23,671 bases of DNA from Multifurca ochricompacta (GCA_022496185.1 WTXG01000434.1:1-23671); one strand, 5' to 3'; positions 1 to 9,111 are shown, counted from the stretch's first letter. The notes: generated from the sequence alone by a model not told the origin. Numbers and translations are program-made.

Positions 1-1043
1 CCCCAATGATGACTTCGAACCTGCGAAGAGCCACACCCAAATGACTTGGTAGGCATGGAGATGGACAATGAAGTTCCCGAGTTCCCATTCTTCACCAACA
101 ACCTGAACTCATCAATGTACTTCCCACTTGAGATCACCATGGCGGATGGCACCATGGCTATAGCTAAGTACATCTTCTATACCAATGGAGGAATGGATGT
201 CGCAGGGTGCATGAAGAGAATGGCCCCGTCTATGGGGCTCTGGTCTATTTGGAAGAACGTTATACGGGACGACTACATCACACGATGAGCGACGAGCAGT
301 TGGGCATTTGGCTGCAGAAGATTCCTGAGCCTTCGCAATCAACGAAGTGTTGAACGATATGTGTCTCCCACGCCTCAAAGCTGAGGTAATGAGGCTGTGG
401 AAGAACCTGACGCTGCGAACGACACTCAACAGGCAGTACAAAGAACATGTGAAGATGATGACGAGATTGACCAGCGGGATGTTCCAGGTTGAACAGGAGT
501 TGGTAGAGATCCAGAAGAGGTTGGAAACAGGGGATGCATACCAGACCATTGCCGAGAGGTACGCCGACACATATGCACGACCTCTCCCTCCACGATCGTT
601 AGGGGCCGCACCAAGGCTGTTGCCAAATCAGTTTGAGATGCCATGGATGCACGAGAATCCCACGGAGAAACATGCTGGCGGTGTGACAGTAAGTACCACA
701 TCAGTTGGAACTGTCCCCTCAACCACAAGTGGTGTTGCCACTGTCGCAGCAACCTGCACTGGAGCCGGTTCTGCATCTTCTGTCGTGTAGGTGTCCCCTG
801 ACAATTATCAATCTGTCTGGCTGGTGTGGCAAGTGCCTACATCACAACGCAGGGCATCGCAAGCTGGACTGCCCTATCCATGACCTCTGCTACTCATGCG
901 GACAGTGCGGTCCTTATGGCTTCCTCCGTGCGCATCGGTGTCCCCAGGATGAGGACAAGGAGAATTACACCATGGACGATTGTAATGTAGCTGACGATTA
1001 CTTGGACCTGGTGCAGGATGATGATGGTACGAGTCATTTCTAG
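1..1043 (+). pseudogene. RT-A ORF3 (third element protein, zinc knuckles), degraded
   Basis: This matches ORF3 of RT-D (15219-16456) over nearly its whole length. The PEFPFF region and YIFYTNGGMDVAGCMK lie at 85-215, the helical segment (LKAEVMRLWKNLTLR, QVEQELVEIQKRLE) at 375-530, and knuckles at about 673-940. The Cys/His positions survive when the correct frame is followed: CX2CX4HX4C twice, then CGKCLHHNAGHRKLDC and a CX2CX11HXC unit. Single-base losses near 25, 219 and 661, and another change near 800, break the frame. It ends DDDGTSHF-TAG, 31 bases before the LTR. No catalytic motif is seen. Function is unknown; nucleic-acid binding is inferred from the knuckles. Confidence 0.8.
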
Positions 1044-1060
1044 CTGGGTCAGCTAGAGCC

Positions 1061-1071
1061 AGAAGAGGGGG
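1061..1071 (+). promoter_or_regulatory. RT-A polypurine tract
   Basis: AGAAGAGGGGG lies three bases (TGA) before the 3' LTR. The same purine run and TGA spacer precede the 3' LTRs of RT-C and RT-D. It is the expected primer site for plus-strand DNA synthesis in LTR elements. Confidence 0.8.
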
Positions 1072-1074
1072 TGA

Positions 1075-1664
1075 TGTTATGACCCCTGCCTAGCAACCCA
1101 CTTTTCTTCACTATTCCCAGCGATGACCCTGCCATCCCCCTACTCTACATTTCTTGATCACATCTCCTTCCTGGGACCCATCACATGCCCTGCTTCCCTC
1201 CCATGATTGCCTTTGTCTTTGTTTGTATTGCTGTACTCATGACTGATCTCTTATCCATTATCTTTTATCTCTTATCTCTATGACTGGACACTTACTTAAT
1301 TCCCTATCAGAAGCCAGGCTTTATGCCCTCTGCTTTCGTATCTTTGGGCCCACATGACTCTGTGATATCTTATCTTTAGATGCTCATTCAATTACGTATA
1401 TAAGTCCGCTGTAACTACATTGTAGACCTCAGACTCGACTTATTGAATACATTGGTGCTTGTCTTCTGGACTTCCCCTTGAATGCCTTGACTCGATCATC
1501 TCATAGTACTTCTGGTACTCCCCATTCAACATTGTCTTAGAGTGCAGCCTCTTGGACTTTGACTCTTCCCGAACAAACTCCAAGAAGCCCTATTGGCTTC
1601 TTATCTGATAACAAATGAACGCTGTCACACAAGTCGTGTGGAACGTCCCGCACCAGACGTAACA
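1075..1664 (+). repeat. RT-A 3' LTR (590 bp)
   Basis: It starts TGTTATGACC and ends ACGTAACA (TG...CA). It holds TTATCT (GATA-type) motifs upstream of a TATA box at 1397. It is closely similar to the RT-B LTR (3757-4333), which lies in opposite orientation, so the two form a large inverted pair. Confidence 0.9.
1397..1441 (+). promoter_or_regulatory. RT-A LTR TATA box and predicted transcript start
   Basis: TATATAAG (1397-1404) is followed 34 bases later by AGACTCGACTT (1431-1441). That 11-mer is the exact complement of the primer-binding sites of RT-B and RT-E, so it is the likely 5' end of the element RNA. The 34-base spacing recurs in every related LTR here. Confidence 0.75.
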
Positions 1665-2226
1665 GTATTGCCTTCTGGGCTAACTCTGATGCCTTGGTAG
1701 CATAGCAGTGACCTGGGTCTTCTTCACCTGTACTTGTGGCTCTTACTGTTGGATGTCTGATCGCATAATCATAGCCTATCGACGTAATGATGGTGGGATA
1801 TGAGTCTTTATCCATTGTCGCATCAGCCCAGTTAATCTTTGGTTCGAATGCGGTGAGCCATGGATATCCCAGGATAAGATCTTCATCCCCTAAGTTGGTA
1901 ACCAGGAAGCAAATCACTTTCATTGCTTCCCCAACCTGGATGTTCAGGTCAGTATAATGTGTGATTTTTCCAGTGCAATTGGCCATTCCATCAATATTCC
2001 AGATATTCTTTTCTTGGGGGAGAGCCAGTATCCCCAGGCCTAAGGTTTTAATTAGTCGCAGACTAATAAAGTTGTCTGTGGCTCCGGAGTCCACTAAGAT
2101 ATCTTGGTTGGCCATCCTCTGTGTAGTTTCGAAATGAACTGGTATTTTCAACGATTTGAATCAACTAGTGTACACAGAGGTAACATGGAGTGCTTGTGCC
2201 CAGGCCGATGGGGTAGAGCTTAACAA
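1665..2226 (-). pseudogene. RT-B pol, N-terminal part (aspartic protease), truncated
   Basis: The pol frame starts at the frameshift site (minus 2226, TTG) in the -1 frame relative to gag, with no ATG. The retropepsin active site DSGATDNF is at about minus 2088-2065, in VDSGATDNFISLRL; a conserved linker follows (IWNIDGMAN, LILGYPWLTAFEPKINWADA). One in-frame TGA at 2163-2161 stands where RT-D has CGA (SRF). The frame runs open into the RT-A LTR as far as 1537, but those residues are fusion, not pol. Reverse transcriptase and later domains are cut off by RT-A. Confidence 0.85.
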
Positions 2227-3734
2227 AAATCCTTCTTCGCAAATGCCTTCTCAACAAGGATGGTGCGCACTTCCTCACTCTCCTTCATCATGTTTGCCCA
2301 TATATCCTGGGCCTTCTCTTCCTTAGTTTGTTTGTCTGCAGCTGGTGGGTTATTGTGGACAGGGGCGGCAGGTGCAGTTGTTGCTTCTGCAACCTGTACT
2401 CCCTTCTTCAGGCAGTCTCGGGACATATGCCCCTGTCCTTTACAGCGGAAGCACTGCCCTTCCTTCATCAGTGTTTGTCGCTCATCTTCTGTGAGTGTAG
2501 CTCTTGCCTGTACTCTGTCTGCTGAGGTGTCCATTGCATTAGGATCCCTCTGGGTAGTGTGTGTCAGTTTGACTCCAAATGCTGTCTTCCACTGCTCTCA
2601 AGTCTTTCCTTTCTTCATATCGACTCCAAATCGAGTTTGGAAGTCGAGGTAGTCCTGCTGCTGTTGTCGAGCAGCATCAACCCACTCATCCCAGTCATGG
2701 GGGTGGTGAAATTGGATAATGTTTTTGACAAGTAGGTTTGGCAATCCTTGGGAGAAGAGGTCCAAGGTTGCTTCTTCATCTGTATCATAACCTGCTTGAT
2801 TTGCCAGGCTCTGGAACTTTGCCACATAGGCATCGAGCTCCCCTTTCTCCATCTGCAGGGACTTTAATTCCCTGGCTGCTTTCTGCTTTGCTTGTCCGTC
2901 AGTGAATGTGTCTTTGAACCTTTGGGCAACAGTTTCCCAGAGGCCTTCGCTGGTAGTATGGTGTCCACTTTCTACCTGCTCATTCAGCCATTCAAGCTGT
3001 TCCATCGTCCAGTTGTCAACTGTGTCACCTCTGATAAGTGAAAGGAAGAGGTTGGCATGTTGGAAAGGGTTGACGATCTGGGCAACATCATGATTGAAGT
3101 TCTTGAATGTAGTGAACTCCAACATGAACTTCTTACTCTGGGAGTGATCTCCCATGAAAGTCTGGGGCAGGATCCCTGAAAGGCATCCAGATGGTGGAGG
3201 GATGTTCGGGATAGCAGGGGGAGGAGGAGGAGGAGCAGGGTCAGGGAGTTGGGCAGCAATGGTCGACATATTCTGGTGGAATGGGGTGATGGTTTCAGAG
3301 GATTGTATTGATATCTGAGGAGTTGTCAAAGCAGGGGCTCTGATCATGACAACTGCCGGTGCAACCAGGGGTGTAGGCAATGCTAATACTGGTGCATCTT
3401 CACTATGTTCTTCAACGTATTCTTCTGGTTCTGAGTCAGTGATAATTGCAGGTGGGTTTTCTCTCCATGGTCCAAGACCAAATTCTAGTGGAGCGGGAGC
3501 AGTAGTGACCCATGAATGTTTGCTCTCCAAGTATCGGATATGATACCAAACTCTCTTTTCATCGTCATATTCTACCAGTTGGTATCTTCTGTTGTGATAG
3601 ATGTAGTATCCAAACTCAGATTCAAAGTCTTTCCAGATGGCAGAGCCAAGTGTCTGTTGTGAAAGATTATTCCCGTCTCTGTGTTTGATGAGCTCTTCTT
3701 TGAACAAGGTCTGACTGCAGCTGGATGAAGCCAC
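2220..3734 (-). pseudogene. RT-B gag
   Basis: This is a structural protein of about 504 residues in one frame, with a single in-frame TGA at 2600-2598 where the relatives have Arg codons (TRDQW). The N-terminal 120 residues are aromatic-rich (FGYYIYHNRRYQ, RVWYHIRY), followed by an acidic stretch (EPEEYVEE) and a Pro-rich linker. Next comes the retrotransposon Gag capsid domain (KKFMLEFTTFKNFNHD to NIIQFHHPHDWDEW), then one CCHC knuckle, CFRCKGQGHMSRDC. The first codon aligned with the ATG of RT-E gag is GTG. The next conserved in-frame ATG is the MSTIAAQLPDPAP site. It stops with TAA at 2222-2220, just after the frameshift site. Confidence 0.88.
2224..2232 (-). promoter_or_regulatory. RT-B putative -1 gag-pol frameshift site
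   Basis: GGATTTTTG on the minus strand covers gag codons GAT-TTT-TGT just before the TAA. Pol is open in the -1 frame from TTG. Phe-tRNA on TTT can slip back one base and still pair with TTT. The same 9-mer is at the gag-pol junction of RT-D and RT-E. Confidence 0.6.
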
Positions 3735-3743
3735 AATGGAAGG

Positions 3744-3754
3744 AGACTCGACTT
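3744..3754 (-). promoter_or_regulatory. RT-B primer-binding site (self-priming type)
   Basis: On the minus strand AAGTCGAGTCT begins two bases after the LTR end. It is the exact complement of AGACTCGACTT inside the same LTR (minus 3988-3978). I see no match to a tRNA 3' end. Confidence 0.75.
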
Positions 3755-3756
3755 GA

Positions 3757-4333
3757 TGTTACATCTGGTGTGGGACACTCTACACAACTTGTGTGACAGT
3801 GTATCGTTTGTAATCAGATAAGAAACCAATAAGGCCTCTTGGAGTGAAATGGGATGAGTCAAAGTCCAAGGGGCTGTTCCCAAAGACAATGTTGAGTGGA
3901 GAAGTGTCAGAAACACTGAGACAGATGAGTCAAGGACCAAAGGGAATGTCCAGAAGACAAGCACCAATGTATTCAATAAGTCGAGTCTGAGGTCTACAAT
4001 GTAGTTACAGTGGACTTATATATGTAATTGAATGAGCATCTAAAGATAAGATAACACAGAGTCATGTGGGCCCAAATATGCAAAAGCGGAGGGTGTAGAG
4101 CCGAGCTTCTGATAGGGAATTAAGTAAGTGTCCGGTCGTAATGATAAGGAGATAAGAGAACAATCATAAGTAAAGCAGTGCAAACAAAGACAAAGGCGAT
4201 CACAGGGAAGGGAGCAAGGCACATGATGGGTCCCAGGAAGGAGATGTAATCAAGAAATGTAGCATAGGGGGAAGGGCAGGGTCATCATTGGGGAGGGTGA
4301 AGAAAAGTGGGTTGCTAGGCAAGGGTCATAACA
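3757..4333 (-). repeat. RT-B 5' LTR (577 bp)
   Basis: On the minus strand it starts TGTTATGACC at 4333 and ends AGATGTAACA at 3757. It is the same subfamily as the RT-A LTR. A TATA box lies at minus 4022. Confidence 0.9.
3978..4022 (-). promoter_or_regulatory. RT-B LTR TATA box and predicted transcript start
   Basis: TATATAAG starts at minus 4022; AGACTCGACTT starts at minus 3988, 34 bases downstream, matching the other LTRs. The RNA would start here and carry the 11 bases complementary to the primer site. Confidence 0.75.
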
Positions 4334-4988
4334 CTTCGGTTCTGGTGCAACAGACAACAGGATGACTGGGCTGACTGGCTGGCAACGGCGGAATTTGCGC
4401 ATAACTCCTGGCCCAATGGCACCACTAAGACCCCCCCATTTTCACTCATCATGGGATGGACACCATGAACTACCTGGACTGGGAAACCCACGAATGTTCC
4501 CTCAGCTTCGCAACATATCAGCCAATGGGAAGAGATCAGGAAATTGGCCAATGAGAACCTGCTAAAGGTGCAAAAGACCCTCTCAGAAAGACCTTCGAAG
4601 TTCACACCTTATCGGACCAATGATCTTGTATGGTTGGAAGGGAAAAACATCCATACATCACATCCAACAGCCAAACTAGCACCCCGATGTCATGGGCCTT
4701 TCAAAATAACATGGAAGCTGTCAGATGTGTCATATGAACTCAAGCTCCCACCCACATGGAGAATCCATCCAGTCTTCCATGCCAGGCTTCTGACACCTTA
4801 CAAAGAAACATCCCTGCATGGGGAAAACTTCCCAAGACCCCCCCCTGACTTAATTGATGGAGAAGTGGAATGGGAAGTGGAGCAAATTCTAGACTCACTA
4901 CATAAAGGCCGAGGGCGCAAGCTGCACTACCTTGTTAAGTGGAAAGGATTCCCAGACTCTGACAACTTGTGGGAGCCCATTGGGAATA
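4334..4988 (+). pseudogene. RT-C pol: integrase C-terminus and chromodomain, part 1
   Basis: The frame is open from 4334 (LRFWCN) with one TGA at 4466-4468, in a segment where RT-D reads CGC-ACC (Arg). It carries the integrase C-terminal region ([31 protein letters not shown]) and a chromodomain: [30 protein letters not shown] chromodomain at the integrase end is typical of chromoviruses and is thought to direct integration to particular chromatin. The fold-back transposon enters after codon AAT at the TA 4987-4988. The N-terminal part of pol lies left of the window beyond RT-B. Confidence 0.87.
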
Positions 4989-5773
4989 CAGTGCCTCACA
5001 AAACTGAGTCAATGTTTTGCACTTTTGCACTGTTTGTTGAATATTGCATCAACCAAAACAAAAATAAACAAAGTCTTGGTATACCATAAAAGGTACACAA
5101 TAAGGGTTATGTAATGCAACAATGATTATGTAATTATGATCAAAACCTGTGGAGCTATGCCCATTTCAAATTGGGGACTCATTGACTCAGTTTTGTGAGG
5201 GGGTATCAGAAATATCAGAATCTGATGCTACACCAAATGTACAGCAACCAATCCTTAATCTATGGTTACCATAGTTATCTTAATATTGATGGGACCTGGA
5301 ATAGAGCTATTTAACCATGGTTTACATTCCCAGAATATTATAATTTCCAAATGCACCCCACCTCCTCTGCTCAGAAAGAAAACATCCTCTCTTTGGCCTC
5401 TGAAGGTCATTCCACTCACACTATTGCCTCCAGACTCAGCCTCAGCCAGTCCACAGTATCTAGGACACTCAGAACTCTCCTTCCCAACCATCAGTCACCT
5501 CATTTTGGTCATCCTTCCAAGCTCTCTGCTACCTCTGAACATGCTATCATCATACAAATCACCATAGGAAAGGTTGCCAATGCTGTCCAGGCCACAAAGC
5601 ACATCAATTCCATCATCCCCAACCATGTCTCTTCACAAACTGTGCATTGGGTTCTTAAACAACATTCATTCAAGGCTGTAACAAAGAAGAAAAGGCCACT
5701 ACTCTCTGCAGTACATTGCAAGAAGCACTTAGCCTTTGCTTTGGAGTACAGAGAGTGGACTGTGGAGGACTGG
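4989..5773 (+). repeat. Left inverted arm of the fold-back element
   Basis: This 785-bp arm matches 5826-7115 in reverse complement. The middle is identical over at least 306 bases (5262-5567 and 6537-6842). The few differences cluster near the loop (for example 5744-5763) and around 5033-5053. Within the arm, a 21-base motif at 4994-5014 recurs inverted at 5180-5200. Confidence 0.88.
5351..5773 (+). pseudogene. Tc1-like transposase, N-terminal fragment (left arm)
   Basis: Starts MHPTSSAQKENILSLASE. Two helix-turn-helix units of the Tc1/mariner DNA-binding region are recognisable: ENILSLASEGHSTHTIASRL with SQSTVSRTLR, and later SSQTVHWVLKQHSFKAVTKK with KRPLLSAVHCKKHLAFAL. It ends at WTVEDW, where the catalytic domain should begin, because the inverted arm starts there. 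The frame continues to 5794 through loop sequence. No DDE/D residues are encoded, so at best it is a DNA-binding fragment that might compete for terminal repeats. Confidence 0.82.
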
Positions 5774-5992
5774 CATCTGACCCAAACCTGTTAATGTTGG
5801 TCTCAGCTGACCAAATCACCCTCTCCCAGTCCTCCATAGTCCATTTTTGGTACTTCAAAGCAAAGGCTAAGTGCTTCTTGCAATGTACTGCAGAGAGTAG
5901 TGGCCTTTTCTTCTTTGTTACAGCCTTGAATGAATGTTGTTTAAGAACCCAATGCACAGTTTGTGAAGAGACATGGTTGGGGATGATGGAAT

Positions 5993-6492
5993 TGTGAAAC
6001 AGGCATGTGTGCAGCATACTGACTGTAGAAGTTAGCAGGTCAGGCTAGACAAAGAAAGTTACTTCAGAGGTTAGAAGAACTCTTATTAGCTATACTACTG
6101 ACCTAGACAAAGAAAGTTCTATGTATGAACGTCAGTCTAATAGTGAAGTAGATAGTAAAGAGGAACTTACACTTCAGAGGTTAGAAGAACTCTGAAGTGG
6201 AAGAGATGAAACAGACACCCTTATATACCCTTCAAGGGATGGTCTGTGCACTGGGAATAAGTCCACAAGTGCCGGACAAAGTCCAAACAATAAACATGAG
6301 GGAGAAAGGCCATTGGCCAATACAGAAATCACATGTTACATAGTGCATCAGTCAGCTACTGCGGAATGTGAGAAAGAAAGTAATAATGATAATGTAAATA
6401 GTCCGAAACTCCGGTATCTAATCTAATCTACAAAGCAGCTAATCTGATCACCTGATGCCTGAAGCATCACCGAACATCTCCTGTGTTCAACA
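5993..6492 (-). repeat. Solo LTR S1 (500 bp), probably Copia-like
   Basis: It is flanked by the 5-bp duplication GGAAT (5988-5992 and 6493-6497). Read on the minus strand it starts TGTTGAACAC and ends TTTCACA, with a TATA box TATATAAG at minus 6237-6230, which sets the orientation. No internal element domain is present, so it is the remnant of LTR-LTR recombination. The TGTTG start resembles many Copia LTRs; the family is a guess. Internal direct repeats: a 23-mer at 6061-6083 and 6171-6193, and a 16-mer at 6045-6060 and 6103-6118. Confidence 0.82.
6170..6199 (-). other. Perfect 10-bp hairpin at the predicted S1 transcript start
   Basis: CACTTCAGAG (6170-6179) and CTCTGAAGTG (6190-6199) are exact reverse complements around a 10-base loop. 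On the minus strand the hairpin begins about 38 bases after the start of the TATA box, so it would sit at or very near the RNA 5' end. Confidence 0.55.
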
Positions 6493-7117
6493 GGAATTGA
6501 TGTGCTTTGTGGCCTGGACAGCATTGGCAACCTTTCCTATGGTGATTTGTATGATGATAGCATGTTCAGAGGTAGCAGAGAGCTTGGAAGGATGACCAAA
6601 ATGAGGTGACTGATGGTTGGGAAGGAGAGTTCTGAGTGTCCTAGATACTGTGGACTGGCTGAGGCTGAGTCTGGAGGCAATAGTGTGAGTGGAATGACCT
6701 TCAGAGGCCAAAGAGAGGATGTTTTCTTTCTGAGCAGAGGAGGTGGGGTGCATTTGGAAATTATAATATTCTGGGAATGTAAACCATGGTTAAATAGCTC
6801 TATTCCAGGTCCCATCAATATTAAGATAACTATGGTAACCATAGATTAAGGATTGGTTGCTGTACATTTGGTGTAGCATCAGATTCTGATATTTCTGATA
6901 CCCCCTCACAAAACTGAGTCAATGAGTCCCCAATTTGAAATGGGCATAGCTCCACAGGTTTTGATCATAATTACATAATCATTGTTGCATTACATAACCC
7001 TTATTGTGTACCTTTTATGGTATACCAAGACTTTGTTTATATTTGTTTTGGCTGATGTGATATTCAACAAACAGTGCAAAAGTGCAAAACATTGACTCAG
7101 TTTTGTGAGGCACTGTA

Positions 7118-7182
7118 TCTTTGCCCCGGTTCTCATCTCGGAGTTCCATGCCTGACATCCAGAAGCACCCAAGGATAGTTAA
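7118..7182 (+). pseudogene. RT-C pol tail (end of chromodomain protein)
   Basis: After the fold-back element and its TA, the pol frame resumes where it stopped, aligning with RT-D GDISALDLISEFHIRHPEAP as IFAPVLISEFHA-stop-HPEAP. A TGA at 7153-7155 replaces the CGA of RT-D. The natural TAA is 7180-7182. ORF3 starts 36 bases later. Confidence 0.78.
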
Positions 7183-7218
7183 AAGGACAACCCAGACCCC
7201 AAACAAACTCCCCAGTAC

Positions 7219-7426
7219 ATGCTCCCACAGCAATGTCCTACCACCACACAGTCTATTATGTCTTTCATCGCCGCCAATGCCGCCATCAACACCTTCACCG
7301 CCACCACTGTAGTTGTTGAGAATTTCCCTTCCGCTCACCCTTCTACACATCCCTCCTCACCTATTGACTACAAGGCTGCTGAAGCTCAGGTCAAGAACCA
7401 GTCCCCCAACCCCAACGACAACTTTG
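7219..7426 (+). pseudogene. RT-C ORF3, N-terminal part
   Basis: ATG at 7219 (MLPQQ), with a second in-frame ATG (MSFIAANAA) 13 codons on; both are conserved in RT-D. Over the first 56 codons from MSF, RT-C and RT-D differ by 21 synonymous codon changes and 6 amino-acid changes, which points to past selection on the protein. The segment is Ser/Pro/Thr-rich and probably disordered. It stops at solo LTR S2. Confidence 0.8.
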
Positions 7427-8045
7427 TGTCACAGCCAGGTGCCTGCTGTGTCCAGTCATAGTGTCAGTGTCCAAAGGCCCTCAGGATCTGGGCGCGTTCA
7501 AGATTCGAGTTCAGATAGAGAGTATCTAAGTCAGGTCAAAGTTTCAAGTCCTCACAACGATATGGAGGGGACGCGTGCAGAAAACGAAGTTGAAAGCAGT
7601 GGCAATCAGCCCTGCAGAGCTACTGGGAAGAAGGCTCCTCAAAGCTGCTACTTAGGGAGTTCAAGAGGGGTTCTGTGAAGTCGAATACACCTGTATTAGA
7701 TACAAGAGAACAGACTTAGGGTCTGTCTCTGTAACCTAGCAGTCTAAATACATGATTGAAAAGGCACATCAAAGAGAGGCATATCAGTGACAGGTACATC
7801 AGAAGATATAAGCTAAGCAGAAGGTTCTGATAAGTAACCTCAGTAGTCATGGGTTCCAGGGGTTATGCCCTGGAGTGAGATAGGATAGGACAAGAGTGTA
7901 AAAGAGGGGTTGTGCCCTCTACAGAGACCATATGGTGAAGGAGATAGGGAACAGATCTCGAATGTGTGCGACATAGATGTCACAACTGTGTCACAAACCG
8001 TTACAGATAGTCACGCAAACCGTTACATGGACAAAAAGCGTCACA
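7427..8045. repeat. Solo LTR S2 (619 bp)
   Basis: It starts TGTCACAG and ends CGTCACA (TG...CA), with the 5-bp duplication CTTTG on both sides (7422-7426, 8046-8050). Removing it and one CTTTG joins RT-C ORF3 in line with RT-D (NDNF then EHSEEPHLND-like sequence). Near its right end AAACCGTTACA is repeated. It shows no resemblance that I can see to the other LTRs. Its orientation is unclear and it holds no convincing ORF. Confidence 0.82.
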
Positions 8046-8050
8046 CTTTG

Positions 8051-9080
8051 AGCACTGTGAAGAACTGCACCCAAATGACCTGATAGGTATGGAGTCAGAT
8101 GACAAGGTCCCGGAATTCCCTTTTTTCACCAACAACCCAAACTCCTCCACATACTACCCACTGGAGATCACTATGGGTGATGGGACTGTCACCATTGCCA
8201 AATATATCTTCTACACCAATGGAGGAATGGATGTAGCTGGATGCATGAAGAAGGACAGTCCTGTTTATGGAGCTCCAGTTTATCTGGAAGAAAGGTATAC
8301 AGGTTGTTTGTATCACACAATGACCGACGAACAACTTGGACATCTGGCTGCCGAAGACTCTCGGGCCTTTGCCATTGACGAAGTGTTGAGTGACATGCGA
8401 CTTCCGTGTCTCAAAGCTGAAGTGATGAGACTGCAGAAGAACTTGACCCTGTGCAATACACTCAACAGACAATATAAAGAATACGTGAAGATGATGGCTC
8501 AGTTGACCAATGGAATGTTCCAAGTCGAGCAAGAGCTGGTGGAGATTCAAAAGAGATTGGAGAAGGGGACACATACCAAACCATTGCTGAGAGGTACGCT
8601 GACAACTATGCCCAACCTCTACCCCCACAATCATTGGGAGCTGCCCCAGTGTTACTGCTGAATCGATTTGAGATGCCATGCATGCATGAAAACCCCTGCG
8701 GAGAGATGTGCTGGCGCTGTGACAGTAAGTACCACATCAGTTGGAACTGTCCCCTCAATCACAAGTGGTGCCGGCACTGACGAAGCAATCAGCATTGGAG
8801 TAGGTTCTGCATTTTCTGCCAAGTAGGAGTCGCCCCAATGATCACCAACCCATCCGGGTGGTGTGGCAAATGCTTACGCCACAATTCAGGACACCACAAG
8901 CTAGATTGCCCCATCCATGACCTGTGCCACTTGTGTGGCCAACGCAGCCCTTATGGGTTCCTCCGTACCCACAGGTGTCCCCAAGACTTGGACAAGGAGA
9001 ACTACACCATGGATGATTGTAATGTAGCTGACAACTACTTGGAGTTGGTACAGGATGATGACAGTATGAGTCATTTCTAG
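8051..9080 (+). pseudogene. RT-C ORF3, main part (coiled-coil and zinc knuckles)
   Basis: It continues ORF3 after S2: MESDDKVPEFPFF, YIFYTNGGMDVAGCMKKD and the helical stretch LKAEVMRLQKNLTLC to QVEQELVEIQKRLEK. A one-base loss near 8565 shifts the frame, after which the knuckles are read in another frame: CWRCDSKYHISWNC (about 8710), a second knuckle whose second Cys codon is TGA (about 8778), CGKCLRHNSGHHKLDC and CHLCGQRSPYGFLRTHRC. It ends SHF-TAG at 9080, 17 bases before the polypurine tract. Same architecture as RT-D ORF3, inactivated by one frameshift and one stop. Confidence 0.82.
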
Positions 9081-9097
9081 CCAGGTCTGCTAGAACC

Positions 9098-9108
9098 AGA
9101 AGAGGGGG
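9098..9108 (+). promoter_or_regulatory. RT-C polypurine tract
   Basis: AGAAGAGGGGG followed by TGA, then the LTR TGTTACAACC. Identical in layout to RT-A and RT-D. Confidence 0.8.
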
Positions 9109-9111
9109 TGA

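Larger units (their letters stand above)
1..1664 (+). mobile_element. RT-A: 3' end of a Ty3/Gypsy chromovirus copy
   Basis: This is the right-hand end of a plus-strand LTR retrotransposon: degraded ORF3, polypurine tract and complete 3' LTR. The 5' part lies left of the window. It is inserted in the minus-strand pol of RT-B: base 1665 onward reads on the minus strand as RT-B pol (ASELAQKAI), and the LTR ends exactly at 1664 in GTAACA. The right target duplication should be GTATT (1665-1669); its partner is outside the window. Confidence 0.9.
1665..4333 (-). mobile_element. RT-B: 5' half of a minus-strand Ty3/Gypsy chromovirus
   Basis: Read on the minus strand: complete 5' LTR, primer site, gag, frameshift site, protease, then truncation by RT-A. 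On the right it ends at 4333, where RT-C integrase sequence begins (RFWCN of the conserved WLEQYLRFWCN). RT-B is thus inserted within RT-C pol. The right-side duplication should be CTTCG (4334-4338). The rest of RT-B should lie left of the window beyond RT-A. Confidence 0.9.
5774..6753 (-). pseudogene. Tc1-like transposase, N-terminal part (right arm), split by S1
   Basis: On the minus strand the same N-terminus starts at 6753 and reads to HINS at about 6493, is interrupted by solo LTR S1, and resumes at about 5992 (IIPNHVSSQTVHW). It runs through KYQKWTMEDWERVIWSAETN into the loop (NRFGSD). This is slightly longer than the left copy and reaches the first catalytic motif. In Tc1/mariner proteins that motif usually reads SDE; here it is SAE, so the expected catalytic Asp is absent. 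The remaining catalytic domain is missing. Confidence 0.8.
4989..7115. mobile_element. Tc1-like fold-back element (two inverted 785-bp arms, 52-nt loop)
   Basis: It is flanked by the target TA (4987-4988 and 7116-7117); both ends start CAGTGCCTCACAAAACTGAG. The left arm is 4989-5773. The right arm is its near-identical reverse complement, 5826-7115, which is also 785 bp once solo LTR S1 (500 bp) and its 5-bp duplication are removed. The 52-base loop (5774-5825) continues the transposase gene of the right arm on the minus strand. Each arm encodes only the N-terminal part of a Tc1/mariner transposase, so the element cannot move itself. It probably arose by inverted duplication of one end of a Tc1 element and moved with a transposase supplied in trans (inference). 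Confidence 0.88.
5826..7115 (-). repeat. Right inverted arm of the fold-back element (contains S1)
   Basis: It is the reverse complement of 4989-5773 with S1 and its target duplication inserted. The outer end reads GAGGCACTG followed by TA. The 21-base motif pair appears at 6904-6924 and 7090-7110. Confidence 0.88.

Noticed and set aside
1537..1664. Open reading on the minus strand continuing RT-B pol past 1665
   Set aside because: These codons are the reverse complement of the RT-A LTR; the frame merely stays open across the insertion junction.
5262..5567. 101-residue ORF present identically in both fold-back arms (second copy minus 6842-6537)
   Set aside because: It is an alternative frame of the transposase region; the helix-turn-helix protein is in the 5351 frame. 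The duplication is due to the inverted arms.
7313..7678. 121-residue ORF spanning ORF3 and solo LTR S2
   Set aside because: It runs in the wrong frame of ORF3 and then into S2; it is a chance frame.
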